Counted from the first letter of the stretch, positions 6,953 to 14,826 are shown. The stretch is DNA of 14,881 bases from an uncultured Collinsella sp. (GCA_959600835.1 CAUGNQ010000051.1:1-14881); one strand, 5' to 3'. The notes: a model not told the origin generated them from the letters alone. Numbers and translations: made by a program.

Positions 6953-7807
6953 TTATTTGAGCCCGGGCAGCTTGGTAAAGGGGAAGGACTGCTCGAGGAA
7001 CTCGGAGCAGCGGGCGTAATCTTTGGCAAAGTAGCTGCTGTAGAGCGAATCGAGCACGTATTGCACGGCGATGTGGCTGGCGAACTGCGTGATGCGGTGC
7101 GTCATGCTCTCGTGGTCGCTCACCGTGAGATAGGCGGCAAAGCCCGGGTGAATCCGGGCGCAATAGGGTGTGCCGATGACGATGACCGGGACATGTCGAC
7201 TGCTGAGGATCGGCAAGATCCCCTTGAGGTTGGGGGCAAGGCCGCTGTAGGAAATGACGATTGCCACATGATCGGGGCCCGAGGCGAGCGCCGTGCGCAC
7301 CTGAGCCTCGGCACCGCCGTAGCATGTCGCACTTTTACCGGCGGAAAGCAGGCGATCGCGGAACATTCCCGCCGGATACAGGTTGTGCGAGCCCGTGTAG
7401 ATGTCCACAGTGCCGGCGCGTAAGACGAGCTTGGCGGCGTAGTCGAGCTGTGCCGGGTCGAGGAGCTCCTGTGTTTCGGCCAATGTTGTCTGGTAGAGCC
7501 CCTCCATGCGTTCCATCACCTGCGCAGGGGTGGAGGCGGCATCAAAGGGAAAGTTGATATCCACCTCGGGGGCGGAGTCTGCGCGCGAGGCTGCGCGCAT
7601 CAGCTCGACCTTGAGTTCTTTGAAGCCCTCGAGGCCGAGCTTTTTGCAAAAGCGGTGGATGCTCGCAACGGAGACATTGGCCTGGCGCGCAAATTCCTTA
7701 ATGGAGAGCCCGCGGACGTCCTCGCCCATGGCAAGAACCGTCTGCCCGAGCTGCTGCTCGGTGGGGGTGAGCTCCTTGCCTTGGGTGATTTTACGCTTGA
7801 TGTCCAT
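6953..7807 (-). CDS. RpiR-family regulator (HTH plus SIS)
   Basis: This 284-aa protein has the full RpiR layout. An N-terminal helix-turn-helix of the HTH_6 type lies at about 1-75, with LSIKEFARQANVSVASIHRF (34-53) as helix-turn-helix core. A SIS sugar-phosphate-binding domain covers about 120-255, containing TGSHNLYPAG (138-147) and VISYSG (184-189), where Ser187 would contact a phosphate. RpiR proteins usually sense phosphosugars from local catabolism, so a sugar 6-phosphate made by the PTS is a reasonable effector. AGGAGT lies 3 bases before the ATG on the minus strand. It is in line with, but separated by a terminator from, the GH106-like gene. A GTAAACAAA sequence at 7850-7858 just upstream matches part of operator-like palindrome 3, hinting at self-regulation. 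Confidence 0.9.
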   Translation of the reverse strand: MDIKRKITQGKELTPTEQQLGQTVLAMGEDVRGLSIKEFARQANVSVASIHRFCKKLGLEGFKELKVELMRAASRADSAPEVDINFPFDAASTPAQVMERMEGLYQTTLAETQELLDPAQLDYAAKLVLRAGTVDIYTGSHNLYPAGMFRDRLLSAGKSATCYGGAEAQVRTALASGPDHVAIVISYSGLAPNLKGILPILSSRHVPVIVIGTPYCARIHPGFAAYLTVSDHESMTHRITQFASHIAVQYVLDSLYSSYFAKDYARCSEFLEQSFPFTKLPGLK

Positions 7808-7849
7808 ATGACTCCTATGCGTTCGTATCGCGATGTATCAATCATAGCG

Positions 7850-7893
7850 GTAAACAAAACGCCCGGCTTGGCTGGGGAGAGCAAGCCGGGCGT
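7850..7893 (-). terminator. Leftward terminator of the GH106-like gene
   Basis: ACGCCCGGCTTG (7859-7870) and CAAGCCGGGCGT (7882-7893) form a perfect 12-base stem with an 11-base loop. Read leftward it is followed by TTTTGTTTACC. It begins 14 bases after the GH106-like stop and should separate that transcript from rpiR, which then needs its own promoter in the 50 bases 7808-7858. A TATGAT lies there on the minus strand (7841-7846) without a good -35. Confidence 0.85.
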
Positions 7894-7907
7894 CCCGTAA
7901 GGGGCCG

Positions 7908-10523
7908 TTACCCGAGCACGCACACGGGGCCGAGCAGGCCGCTGGGCTCGGAGGGTTCGGTGAGGGCGAAGATGTCGGGGATGGCGTGGTCGAGGGTATT
8001 GATCACATCGATCGTGAGCGTGTGCTCGCCGGCGGCAAGGGTGCCGAGCTCAAAGCGGTAGGGCGGACAGATGCGGCATCCCAGGTCCACATCGTCAAGC
8101 ATGACCGTGGCGGTCTCAAAGACCTCCCCCAGGTCGAGCGCAGCGTCGGCGAGGTTCTCAGCAACGGCAAAGCTTGCCTGGTAGCGGAAGGTGCCCGCTT
8201 TGTCGGGGAATTCGGCGCAGGAAAGATCGTGCAGGTCGCCAAGCTCGACGGCCTCGCCAAAGACCAGGCGCGTGGCATCGGTTCCGGGCGCGGCAAAGGA
8301 GACGTTCCAGGGGCCGTCAACGCGCGTGACCTCACGCTCGGCATCGGAGCCTCCGCGCTCGGCGGCAGCGGGCGCCTCGGCCTCGAGCACCACAATGCAG
8401 CTCTCGTAGGGCGCGAGCTCAAGCGTGCCGTCAAAGGCGACGGGTGCGCTGCCGTTGAGCAAATCGAGGCGCACGCCGTGCACGGGCGCGCCGTCTGCGA
8501 ACTCAACATGCGTGTGAATGCCCTGCTTGGGATGCTCGTTTACCAGCATGAGGTAGCTCTCGCCGGCGCGGTCGTAGCGAAGCGCGCGTAGCCACGGCTG
8601 CGGATCGGTGCACGCCACGGTCTGCATGCCGGCTGCGGCGAGCACGCCCGCAAGCTCGGAGGTGGCAACAACGCACACGCCTGCAAGCTCACTGGCTTCC
8701 ACGGGGGCAAAGCCCGCGCGGCCGGCAGCTTCGCCGTCATAGCGCTTGCTCGGCAGCTTATCCAGGGCATATACGCCAACGCCTGCGGCCGCAGCGCGCG
8801 CGGCAAAGTTGAGTACGGCCCCGCCGGCATATTCGGCGCCGGGCATCACCAGACAGCGGTACGCCTGGCCGTTCACGCTAAAGCCGCTACCGTTTGCGGC
8901 GACTTCCACGGAGTAGCGCTCGGCATCTTCAAATGCCTCGGCCGGCACGATATCGAAATCGATCTGCGCGCGCACAAGCTCGGCGGCGGCATGCTGCATA
9001 AACGAGGCCTCGCCTGCCCACTCGGCATCGGCGTGGTACAGAAGCGCCACCGGCGTGGCGGCCCGCCCGCCCGAAAGCAGGCTCGAGGTGCGGTTCATGT
9101 AGCTCATGAGCTTGCCAAAGTGCGCAAACTGGGGGTTCTGACCGTGCGCGTAAAAGTGCGGCGGGCAGTCGAAGTCGGGGAAGGCGGCCATGCTAAAGGC
9201 GTGCGGCACAAACCAGTTGACGCCGCGCACCATAACGTGGTCGGCGATCCATTTCATCTCGCGCAGGCCCTCGTGCCAGCCAAAAGCGCCAAACACCTCG
9301 GCCATGCAGCGGCCCTGCTTTTTGGGGTCGAGATGCGCTGCCGAGGAGCCCAGCTTGGGCAGCACGTAGTTGTAGAATTCCAAGTCCCACACGCCGCGGC
9401 CGTAGGAGTGGAGTCCCTGGTCCATGCCGGGGATGAGCTGGTTGATCACGATGTCCACGCCCGCCATGTCCTGGCCGCCCACGGCGCGGAAGTAGTGGCC
9501 GGCGCCCACACCCAGGCGCGCGTGGCAGTCCTTGTCCTCGATCACGTGGCCGATATACTGCACGCCGTGCGCGCGGCACCAGTCGCCGAGCTGGTCGCAG
9601 AAGCACTCCTTGTAGAGCGTGCTCGCAATGTCCATGTACACGTGGCGCACGTGCGCGCCGGCGTCCTTGCGATCCCACAGATGCGGGAGCTCGTCCAGGT
9701 AGCGCTCGCCCAGCGCCGCGCACAGGCGGCGCTCGAGCTCAGCCGACCAGGGCAGGGGCGCGGTGGCCTTACCGATGAGTGTGTCGGAGATGCCGTCGGC
9801 GCCGGTGACGCCCTTCTCGTTGGCAAAGCCGGGTTCATCGGAGAAAAAGCCCAGGATGGTCTTGCCAAACTCATCGCCCAGATGCGCAAAGTGCGGCTCG
9901 TACACGGCATCGATGAGCTGCGCCACCGAGGCGCGGTCGACCATGTTGATGTAGTCCTCGTTGTAGGAGGTCTTGCCGCTCGTGAACATCACGCACACCT
10001 GCGTAATGCCGGCCGGCGCATCAAAGACCAAGCGGCAGGGCGTGTCGTGCTCGTCCTCAATCACGTGGTGCTCGACCTCGACGGTGCGCCCTGCCTGCAT
10101 AAACGTAACGCCATAGAAGCGCTCCGTCTTGTCGAACATGTTAGTGAGCACGATGCTCGCCTGCGGCGTGGGGCCCACCACGTCGATGGTGCGGTGGGTG
10201 AGAACGACCTTGCGGAGCTCGGGCGCCGTCTCCTTGACGGCGCCGTTGGCGTATCCGGTGGGAAAGTGTGCGTCGTCCAAGATCCAGATCTTGAGGCCCA
10301 GCTGCTTGCACGTGTCGATCACAAAGCGCAGGTCGCGCCACCAGCCCTCACCGCAAAAATCGGGATGCGGACGGCTCTCGAGGCAGATCTCGTGGATATC
10401 GGCGCCGGCAATCTTTTCCAAATACTCGGCAATGGTCTGTTGGTCCTCGCCCTTCATCCACAAAAACGGGAGCACGTGGTTGTCGTAGGCACCGTTGAGC
10501 ACCTGCTGGTAGTACGCGGTCAT
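7908..10523 (-). CDS. GH106-like glycoside hydrolase, cytoplasmic
   Basis: This 871-aa protein resembles the large barrel glycosidases grouped around GH106 (alpha-L-rhamnosidase). An N-terminal block, VLPFLWMKGE (17-26), ICLESRPHPDF (46-56) and ILDDAHFPTGYANG (81-94), matches their 'PFFWW...DE..FPSG' pattern. Candidate acids include Glu230 in FFSDEPGF and Glu409 in AEVFGAFGW, followed by GVNWFVPHAFS (434-444). Middle residues of about 500-740 form further domains, and about 745-871 is a GH2-type galactose-binding-like beta domain. The start at MTAYYQQ was chosen because AAGGAGG lies 5 bases upstream; the frame stays open another 72 codons without family similarity and into the araC promoter. 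No signal peptide is visible. Rhamnosidase activity is a guess; distant unclassified glycosidases share the pattern. It diverges from the AraC gene, its likely regulator. Confidence 0.8.
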   Translation of the reverse strand: MTAYYQQVLNGAYDNHVLPFLWMKGEDQQTIAEYLEKIAGADIHEICLESRPHPDFCGEGWWRDLRFVIDTCKQLGLKIWILDDAHFPTGYANGAVKETAPELRKVVLTHRTIDVVGPTPQASIVLTNMFDKTERFYGVTFMQAGRTVEVEHHVIEDEHDTPCRLVFDAPAGITQVCVMFTSGKTSYNEDYINMVDRASVAQLIDAVYEPHFAHLGDEFGKTILGFFSDEPGFANEKGVTGADGISDTLIGKATAPLPWSAELERRLCAALGERYLDELPHLWDRKDAGAHVRHVYMDIASTLYKECFCDQLGDWCRAHGVQYIGHVIEDKDCHARLGVGAGHYFRAVGGQDMAGVDIVINQLIPGMDQGLHSYGRGVWDLEFYNYVLPKLGSSAAHLDPKKQGRCMAEVFGAFGWHEGLREMKWIADHVMVRGVNWFVPHAFSMAAFPDFDCPPHFYAHGQNPQFAHFGKLMSYMNRTSSLLSGGRAATPVALLYHADAEWAGEASFMQHAAAELVRAQIDFDIVPAEAFEDAERYSVEVAANGSGFSVNGQAYRCLVMPGAEYAGGAVLNFAARAAAAGVGVYALDKLPSKRYDGEAAGRAGFAPVEASELAGVCVVATSELAGVLAAAGMQTVACTDPQPWLRALRYDRAGESYLMLVNEHPKQGIHTHVEFADGAPVHGVRLDLLNGSAPVAFDGTLELAPYESCIVVLEAEAPAAAERGGSDAEREVTRVDGPWNVSFAAPGTDATRLVFGEAVELGDLHDLSCAEFPDKAGTFRYQASFAVAENLADAALDLGEVFETATVMLDDVDLGCRICPPYRFELGTLAAGEHTLTIDVINTLDHAIPDIFALTEPSEPSGLLGPVCVLG

Positions 10524-10575
10524 GGATCCTCCTTGCAAGCCGATGGTGGGCAGCGTATGTTGCATGACTCCATTC

Positions 10576-10603
10576 TGGCGTGCGGGCGATGGCGTGCTAA
10601 TAT
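10576..10603 (+). promoter_or_regulatory. Direct repeat and -10 box, araC/GH106-like control region
   Basis: TGGCGTGC occurs at 10576-10583 and again at 10590-10597, 14 bases apart. The second copy abuts TAATAT (10598-10603), a good -10 element for the rightward AraC gene. AraC-family proteins often bind direct repeats, so this is a candidate self-regulatory or shared site in the 124-base divergent gap. No good -35 box and no clear leftward promoter could be assigned. Confidence 0.4.
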
Positions 10604-10647
10604 CCAAATCACGACAGAATATGACCGAATCAACGATTGGCGGGGCC

Positions 10648-11649
10648 ATGGAGATCTTGGAGCTCGAGCGCCGGCTGAGCGAGCTGAGCACCAGCGAGAG
10701 GCGATATAGGGACGAGGCTCCCTTTGACTGGTCGATCATGACCGAACGCGTTGAGGTCGATGGACGGTCGGTGCGAAAGATCGGGCAGATCGGGGCGGAA
10801 TATGCTCAGGCCGGAATGCCAGCTGGCCTGATGATTAGGAGAAACTCGCGCTTTAACGCGGTACCCGAGCACGTGCACGACTACGTTGAGATCGGCTATG
10901 TGTACCGGGGGCGCTGTCCGCAGACGGTTGCGGGGGAGAAGCTCGTGCTCGAGCGCAACGAGGTGTTGCTGCTCGACGCCGCCTGCCCGCATGCGGTGGC
11001 GGCGCTCGGCGAGGATGACATCATGCTGAGTATGACCGTTTCACGTACCTTTTTGCAGCGCAGCCTCGAGGCGAGCCTCTCGCGCGAGAGTACGGTATCG
11101 CGGTTTTTGTTCAACGCGCTCAACAGCGAGACCGACCATCGCGGGCACGTGCGCTTTCGCTGCGGGGAGAGCCGGCGCGTGCGACGCTACATGCAGGAGA
11201 TGCTCTGCGAACACTACGAGCCAAGCCTCAACAGTGCCGAGATCGTTCTGCGCCTGTTTCAGCTTCTGTTGGCCGAGCTCATGGATTGCTACGAGCACGA
11301 GCTCGTGCGCGGCGCGGCGGCGGGGCGCGATGAGTCGGGGCGCGCGGCCTCGCTCGTGGCAGGGATGCTCGGCTACATCGAGCGCTCGTTTGCCGCCTGC
11401 TCGCTCGAGGAGATGGCGGCACGCTTTCATGTGAGCCCTAACTACGCGTCGGCGCTGCTCAGGCAGCATGTGGGAAAGACCTACCGACAGCTGGTCCAGG
11501 AGCGCAGGCTCGCGCGTGCCGCGGAGCTCTTGCGCGCGGGTGCCACGGCCGAGGCGGCGGCGCGTGCCGTTGGCTACGAGAACATGAGCTTTTTCTATCG
11601 CAAGTTCCGCGCCGCCTACGGCTGCACGCCGGCAACATACCGTGGATGA
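10648..11649 (+). CDS. AraC-family transcriptional regulator
   Basis: This 333-aa protein has an N-terminal cupin sensor and a C-terminal AraC DNA-binding domain. VPEHVHDYVEIGYVYRG (72-88) carries the cupin histidines, and LLLDAACPHAV (107-117) is a second cupin block. The paired helix-turn-helix lies at about 238-333, with SLEEMAARFHVSPNYASALL (252-271) and YENMSFFYRKFRAAYGCTP (310-328), the second being the usual AraC signature. The start is ambiguous. ATG at 10648 has a modest GGCGGGG just upstream; ATG at 10621 in the same frame has no ribosome site and lies very close to the proposed -10 box. It is transcribed away from the GH106-like gene, typical of a regulator controlling its divergent neighbour. 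A free, non-phosphorylated sugar is the usual effector type. Confidence 0.88.
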   Translation: MEILELERRLSELSTSERRYRDEAPFDWSIMTERVEVDGRSVRKIGQIGAEYAQAGMPAGLMIRRNSRFNAVPEHVHDYVEIGYVYRGRCPQTVAGEKLVLERNEVLLLDAACPHAVAALGEDDIMLSMTVSRTFLQRSLEASLSRESTVSRFLFNALNSETDHRGHVRFRCGESRRVRRYMQEMLCEHYEPSLNSAEIVLRLFQLLLAELMDCYEHELVRGAAAGRDESGRAASLVAGMLGYIERSFAACSLEEMAARFHVSPNYASALLRQHVGKTYRQLVQERRLARAAELLRAGATAEAAARAVGYENMSFFYRKFRAAYGCTPATYRG

Positions 11650-11897
11650 GCAAGGCGGGACGGGCTTTTAGCTATCGATATGCCACATCTAAATAGGTCG
11701 TTTCGTTTCATCCACCCGGGTTGGAGGGTGGCCGGCAGGTCGATTTTTGCCTCGTCTAGGCCTCGGTATCAAAAAGTGTCAGCCGGCGGACGCGCTGGGG
11801 CGAAAAGAAGTGTCCAATGCGCCGCCTCCGCGCCTTGGGCGCCCGGGCGCGCGCGATACTCGGTTCAGCACATAAAACCCGTTGCGAGGAGGCACAT
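11650..11897. other. Intergenic region before the GH1 gene
   Basis: These 248 bases contain no supported gene. A stem-loop CCACCC (11712-11717) with GGGTGG (11726-11731) may end araC transcription, although the T-run at 11743-11747 is 11 bases away. AAGTGTC occurs at 11775-11781 and 11811-11817. The GC-rich stretch 11835-11856 contains GGGCGCCC and CGCGCGCG, able to form stems. No clear promoter was found for the GH1 gene, which has a strong GAGGAGG ribosome site at 11886-11892. Confidence 0.5.
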
Positions 11898-13337
11898 ATG
11901 GGATTTCCCGAGGGATTCTTTTGGGGCGGCGCCACGGCCGCAAACCAGTTTGAGGGCGCATGGAACGTTGACGGCCGCGGCCCCAGCGTAGACGACCACT
12001 TCCTGGGCGGCAGCTACAAGGAGCCACGTCAGATTACGCTCGACATCGACCCCAACCGCTTCTACCCCAATCACGACGGTATCGACTTCTACCATCACTA
12101 CGAGGAGGATATCGCGCTGTTCGCCGAGATGGGCTTCAACATGTTCCGCATGTCCATCTCCTGGAGCCGCATCTTCCCCAACGGCGACGACGCTGAGCCC
12201 AACGAGGCTGGCCTCGCCTTCTACGACCGCGTCTTCGACTGCCTACGCGCACACAACATCGAGCCGCTTGTTACGCTTAGCCACTACGAGATGCCCTATG
12301 CCCTGGTCGAGAAGTACAACGGTTGGGAGAGCCGCGAGCTTATCGGCTTCTTTGAGCGCTACGCCCAGACCGTGCTCGAGCGCTATCACGACAAGGTGAC
12401 CTACTGGCTCACCTTCAACGAGATCAACTGTGGCACCCTGGACCTGGGCAACCTCTTTGAGACCAGCATGATTCGCGGCTACGAGGGCCCGGCCTCCGGC
12501 GCCCACACCACCCCGCAGCAGCGCTTCCAGGCCCTCCACCACCAGTTTGTGGCGAGCGGCCGTGCCATCCGCTATGCGCACGAGCACTTCCCCAAACTCA
12601 AGATGGGCAACATGGACTGCTTTATCCTGTCCTATGCCGCCACGTGCGACCCGGCCGACGTCCTTGCCACCCAGCAGGAGATGAACACCATGAACTGGTA
12701 CTGCTCCGACGTGCAGGTGCGCGGCAAGTACCCGTTCTACGCCAAGCGCTTCTGGGCCGAGAACGGCATCGAGCTTAACATCGCCGACGGAGACCTGCAG
12801 GACATCGCCGACGGCAAGGTCGACTTCTACACCTTTAGCTACTACATGTCGGGCACCGTGGGCACCCACAAGGACCACGAGACGACCGAGGGCAACATGA
12901 CCTTTGGCGGCAAGAACCCCTACCTCGAGAGCACCGACTGGGGTTGGCAGATTGACCCGACGGGCCTGCGTATCGCCCTCAACGAGATCTACGCCCGCTA
13001 CGAGATTCCGCTGATGGTGGTCGAGAACGGCATGGGCGCCTACGACGAGGTGGAGGAGGACGGCTCCATTCACGACCCGTACCGCATCGCCTACCTCCAG
13101 AGCCATGTCAAAGCCATGGGCGAGGCCATCGAGGACGGCGTCGACCTGATCGCCTATACCTGGTGGGGTCCCATCGACCTGGTCTCGGCCGGCACCGGCG
13201 AGATGCGCAAGCGCTACGGCTTTATCCACGTCGATAAGTACGATGACGGCACCGGCACCTACGAGCGCCGCTGCAAGGACAGCTTCTTCGCCTACCAGAA
13301 GATTATCAAGTCCAACGGTACCGAGGGCCTGGCTTAA
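11898..13337 (+). CDS. bglA: GH1 6-phospho-beta-glucosidase
   Basis: This 479-aa protein has the standard GH1 length and layout. FPEGFFWGGATAANQFEGAW (3-22) is the GH1 N-terminal signature, TFNEIN (172-177) gives acid/base Glu175, and VVENGMGAYD (374-383) gives nucleophile Glu376. The block LVSAGTGEMRKRYGFIHVD (428-446) contains the Ser430, Lys438 and Tyr440 positions that bind the 6-phosphate in phospho-beta-glucosidases, so a phosphorylated beta-glucoside substrate is well supported. It would release glucose 6-phosphate and an aglycone or sugar from products of the EIIBC permease, in the cytoplasm. The start follows GAGGAGG by 5 bases. It is close to the EIIA gene, which nevertheless has its own promoter. 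The symbol bglA is a family-level label; ascB-like naming would fit equally. Confidence 0.93.
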   Translation: MGFPEGFFWGGATAANQFEGAWNVDGRGPSVDDHFLGGSYKEPRQITLDIDPNRFYPNHDGIDFYHHYEEDIALFAEMGFNMFRMSISWSRIFPNGDDAEPNEAGLAFYDRVFDCLRAHNIEPLVTLSHYEMPYALVEKYNGWESRELIGFFERYAQTVLERYHDKVTYWLTFNEINCGTLDLGNLFETSMIRGYEGPASGAHTTPQQRFQALHHQFVASGRAIRYAHEHFPKLKMGNMDCFILSYAATCDPADVLATQQEMNTMNWYCSDVQVRGKYPFYAKRFWAENGIELNIADGDLQDIADGKVDFYTFSYYMSGTVGTHKDHETTEGNMTFGGKNPYLESTDWGWQIDPTGLRIALNEIYARYEIPLMVVENGMGAYDEVEEDGSIHDPYRIAYLQSHVKAMGEAIEDGVDLIAYTWWGPIDLVSAGTGEMRKRYGFIHVDKYDDGTGTYERRCKDSFFAYQKIIKSNGTEGLA

Positions 13338-13399
13338 TCGACAAGATGAGTGCCACCGGGGAAAAGCCTTGGGACGGGCTCGTGATTCGAGTCCCCACC

Positions 13400-13428
13400 T
13401 TAGCATTTGAACCATTTGGCACTATAAT
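13400..13428 (+). promoter_or_regulatory. Promoter of the EIIA gene
   Basis: TTAGCA (13400-13405) and a perfect TATAAT (13423-13428) are exactly 17 bases apart. Transcription would start near 13435, about 43 bases before the EIIA start, whose ribosome site AGAGGAG is at 13464-13470. This is the best promoter in the window and suggests steady expression of EIIA independent of the GH1 gene. Confidence 0.75.
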
Positions 13429-13477
13429 CACCATAGGCATGCGCATAACGTTGCGCTTAATCAAGAGGAGAAAATGT

Positions 13478-14014
13478 ATGGGTCTGTTTGACATGTTCAA
13501 GAAGAAGGCTGAGCCCGCGGCTGCCGCTGCTCCGGCCTCCATCTCTGCTTCTGCCGGCGCCGACGTGCTGTGCTCGCCCGTCAAGGGCAAGGTCATCAAG
13601 ATGGCCGACGTGCCCGATCCCGTCTTTGGTGGCGAGGTTCTGGGCAAGGGCTGCGCCGTGTGGCCCGAGGACGACCTGGTCTACGCTCCCTGCGACGGCA
13701 AGGTGACCGTCACCATGGGTCACGCCGTGGGCCTGCAGTCCGATAGCGGCATCGAGGTTCTGGTGCACGTTGGCGTTGATACCGTCAACATGAACGGCGA
13801 CGGCTTCGAGGGCTTCGTCAAGGCTGACGATGTCGTTAAGGCTGGCCAGCCCATGCTCAAGATCGACCGCGCCAAGATCGCCGCTGCCGGCTACAAGGAC
13901 TGCGTCGTCGTGGCCGTGTCCAACACCGCTGAGTTCGCCGACGTCGAGCTCGCCGTCGAGGCTGACTCCGCTGTCGCCGCCGGCGATGCCATCGTCAAGG
14001 TCGTCCGCAAGTAA
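13478..14014 (+). CDS. crr: Stand-alone PTS glucose-type EIIA
   Basis: This 178-aa protein is a complete glucose-family EIIA. After an N-terminal MGLFDMFKKK and an Ala/Ser-rich linker (11-28), the domain covers about 29-176. His82 in TMGHAVGL and His97 in VLVHVGVDTVNMNG match the two active histidines; His97 is the residue phosphorylated by HPr. It would pass phosphate to a permease that lacks EIIA, such as the EIIBC at 3836-5263, and perhaps others in the genome. The ATG at 13478 is the in-frame start with AGAGGAG 7 bases upstream; a nearby ATG at 13474 is in another frame. It has its own promoter and terminator. 'PTS glucose transporter subunit IIA' would be an equivalent name; the regulatory role of E. 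coli Crr should not be assumed. Confidence 0.92.
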   Translation: MGLFDMFKKKAEPAAAAAPASISASAGADVLCSPVKGKVIKMADVPDPVFGGEVLGKGCAVWPEDDLVYAPCDGKVTVTMGHAVGLQSDSGIEVLVHVGVDTVNMNGDGFEGFVKADDVVKAGQPMLKIDRAKIAAAGYKDCVVVAVSNTAEFADVELAVEADSAVAAGDAIVKVVRK

Positions 14015-14037
14015 GCTGCGGCATCCAAAGGGTGTGC

Positions 14038-14070
14038 AAGGGTGGTCGGGTTATCCGGCCGCCCTTTTTT
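14038..14070 (+). terminator. Terminator after EIIA
   Basis: GGGTGGTCGG (14040-14049) pairs with CCGGCCGCCC (14055-14064), with two G-T pairs, around GTTAT, and six Ts follow at 14065-14070. The flanking AA at 14038-14039 extends the stem against the first Ts. This is a textbook intrinsic terminator, 23 bases past the EIIA stop. Confidence 0.93.
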
Positions 14071-14156
14071 ATTACAATGCGGCGGAACGTTTTATTGCGC
14101 GTTGGGCGGACCGGTAAACCGTTCGGACGTTAAATCGAGCCGACTGCGATTTTGCT

Positions 14157-14186
14157 TTGCCGGAGGTGTTCGTTAGCGGCTAGTAT
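14157..14186 (+). promoter_or_regulatory. Candidate promoter of the lipoprotein gene
   Basis: TTGCCG (14157-14162) and TAGTAT (14181-14186) are 18 bases apart and lie about 65 bases before the lipoprotein start. The preceding gene ends in a strong terminator, so a promoter is expected here. The assignment rests on consensus resemblance only. Confidence 0.5.
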
Positions 14187-14249
14187 GGCCTTATTGTTAC
14201 GACGTGCACCGTGTTAGGAAGCGCGGTGCCGCTTGTTGGGAGGAATGTC

Positions 14250-14807
14250 ATGAAGAAGAAGCTGCTGCTTGCGCCCCTGATGGCTGTTCTGGTCGCATGC
14301 GTGGTTGTGCTTTCCGGCTGCGGAGGCCCTTCGGTTGAGGAGCTCATCACCGATGATCTTACGACGCAGTTTGACGAGGTCAAGAACGGCGGCGACGACT
14401 TCCTCGCCGGCCTGGAAGAGGCCTCGGGCGACGAGTTTGAGCAGCTGGGCATCGATCCCAAGGAGTACGCCAAGAGCTATCTCGAGGGCTTTGACTACAA
14501 GATCGGCGACGTGACGGTCGACGAGGACAAGGGTACCGCAACTGCCGAGGTCACCATTACCTGCAAGTCCATGAACCAGATCGTTGAGGATTTTGCCACC
14601 CAGTACCAGGAGAAGGTCGCCGCGCTCGATTCGATGCCTTCCGATGACGAGCTGTACAAGATGGCCGGTCAGGTCATGGTCGACGTGACCAAGGCCGCTA
14701 AGACCAAGGACACCAAGGTTACCTTCAAGTACACCGCCAATGACGATGGCGAGTGGTCTGCTGACGATTCCGCAACCACCGAGATGATGAATGCGATGAT
14801 GAGCTAG
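14250..14807 (+). CDS. Small predicted lipoprotein, function unknown
   Basis: The 185-aa product begins MKKKLLLAPL, has a hydrophobic segment (5-21) and the lipobox LSGC with Cys24, so it should be exported, lipidated and anchored on the outer face of the cell membrane. The mature part is acidic and highly polar, about 160 residues, with likely helices around 28-75 and 105-140 and a beta-like segment near 150-170. I do not recognise a family with certainty; small Coriobacteriia lipoproteins of similar build are common. GGGAGG at 14238-14243 fixes the start; an earlier in-frame ATG at 14211 is unlikely because it would put 13 residues before the signal peptide. It has its own promoter and lies beyond the EIIA terminator, so a role in sugar use is not implied. 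Confidence 0.85.
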   Translation: MKKKLLLAPLMAVLVACVVVLSGCGGPSVEELITDDLTTQFDEVKNGGDDFLAGLEEASGDEFEQLGIDPKEYAKSYLEGFDYKIGDVTVDEDKGTATAEVTITCKSMNQIVEDFATQYQEKVAALDSMPSDDELYKMAGQVMVDVTKAAKTKDTKVTFKYTANDDGEWSADDSATTEMMNAMMS

Positions 14808-14826
14808 GGGAGTTACGCGGTAGTTC

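Noticed and set aside
8991..10709. 572-aa rightward open frame opposite the GH106-like gene
   Set aside because: It has no recognisable domain, lies entirely antisense to a gene with clear motifs, and its His/Val/Ala-rich composition is what GC-rich codons give on the opposite strand.
13353..13405. tRNA-like 3' end (GATTCGAGTCC near ACC) after the GH1 gene
   Set aside because: It forms only one 7-base stem with a 5-base loop; no acceptor, D or anticodon arm could be paired, so it is more likely a weak hairpin after the GH1 stop.
12243..13415. 390-aa leftward open frame opposite the GH1 gene
   Set aside because: It is antisense to a gene with complete GH1 signatures and has no motif of its own.
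14114..14119. GTAAAC upstream of the lipoprotein gene as another operator half-site
   Set aside because: A single hexamer is expected by chance several times in a window of this size, and it has no palindrome partner.
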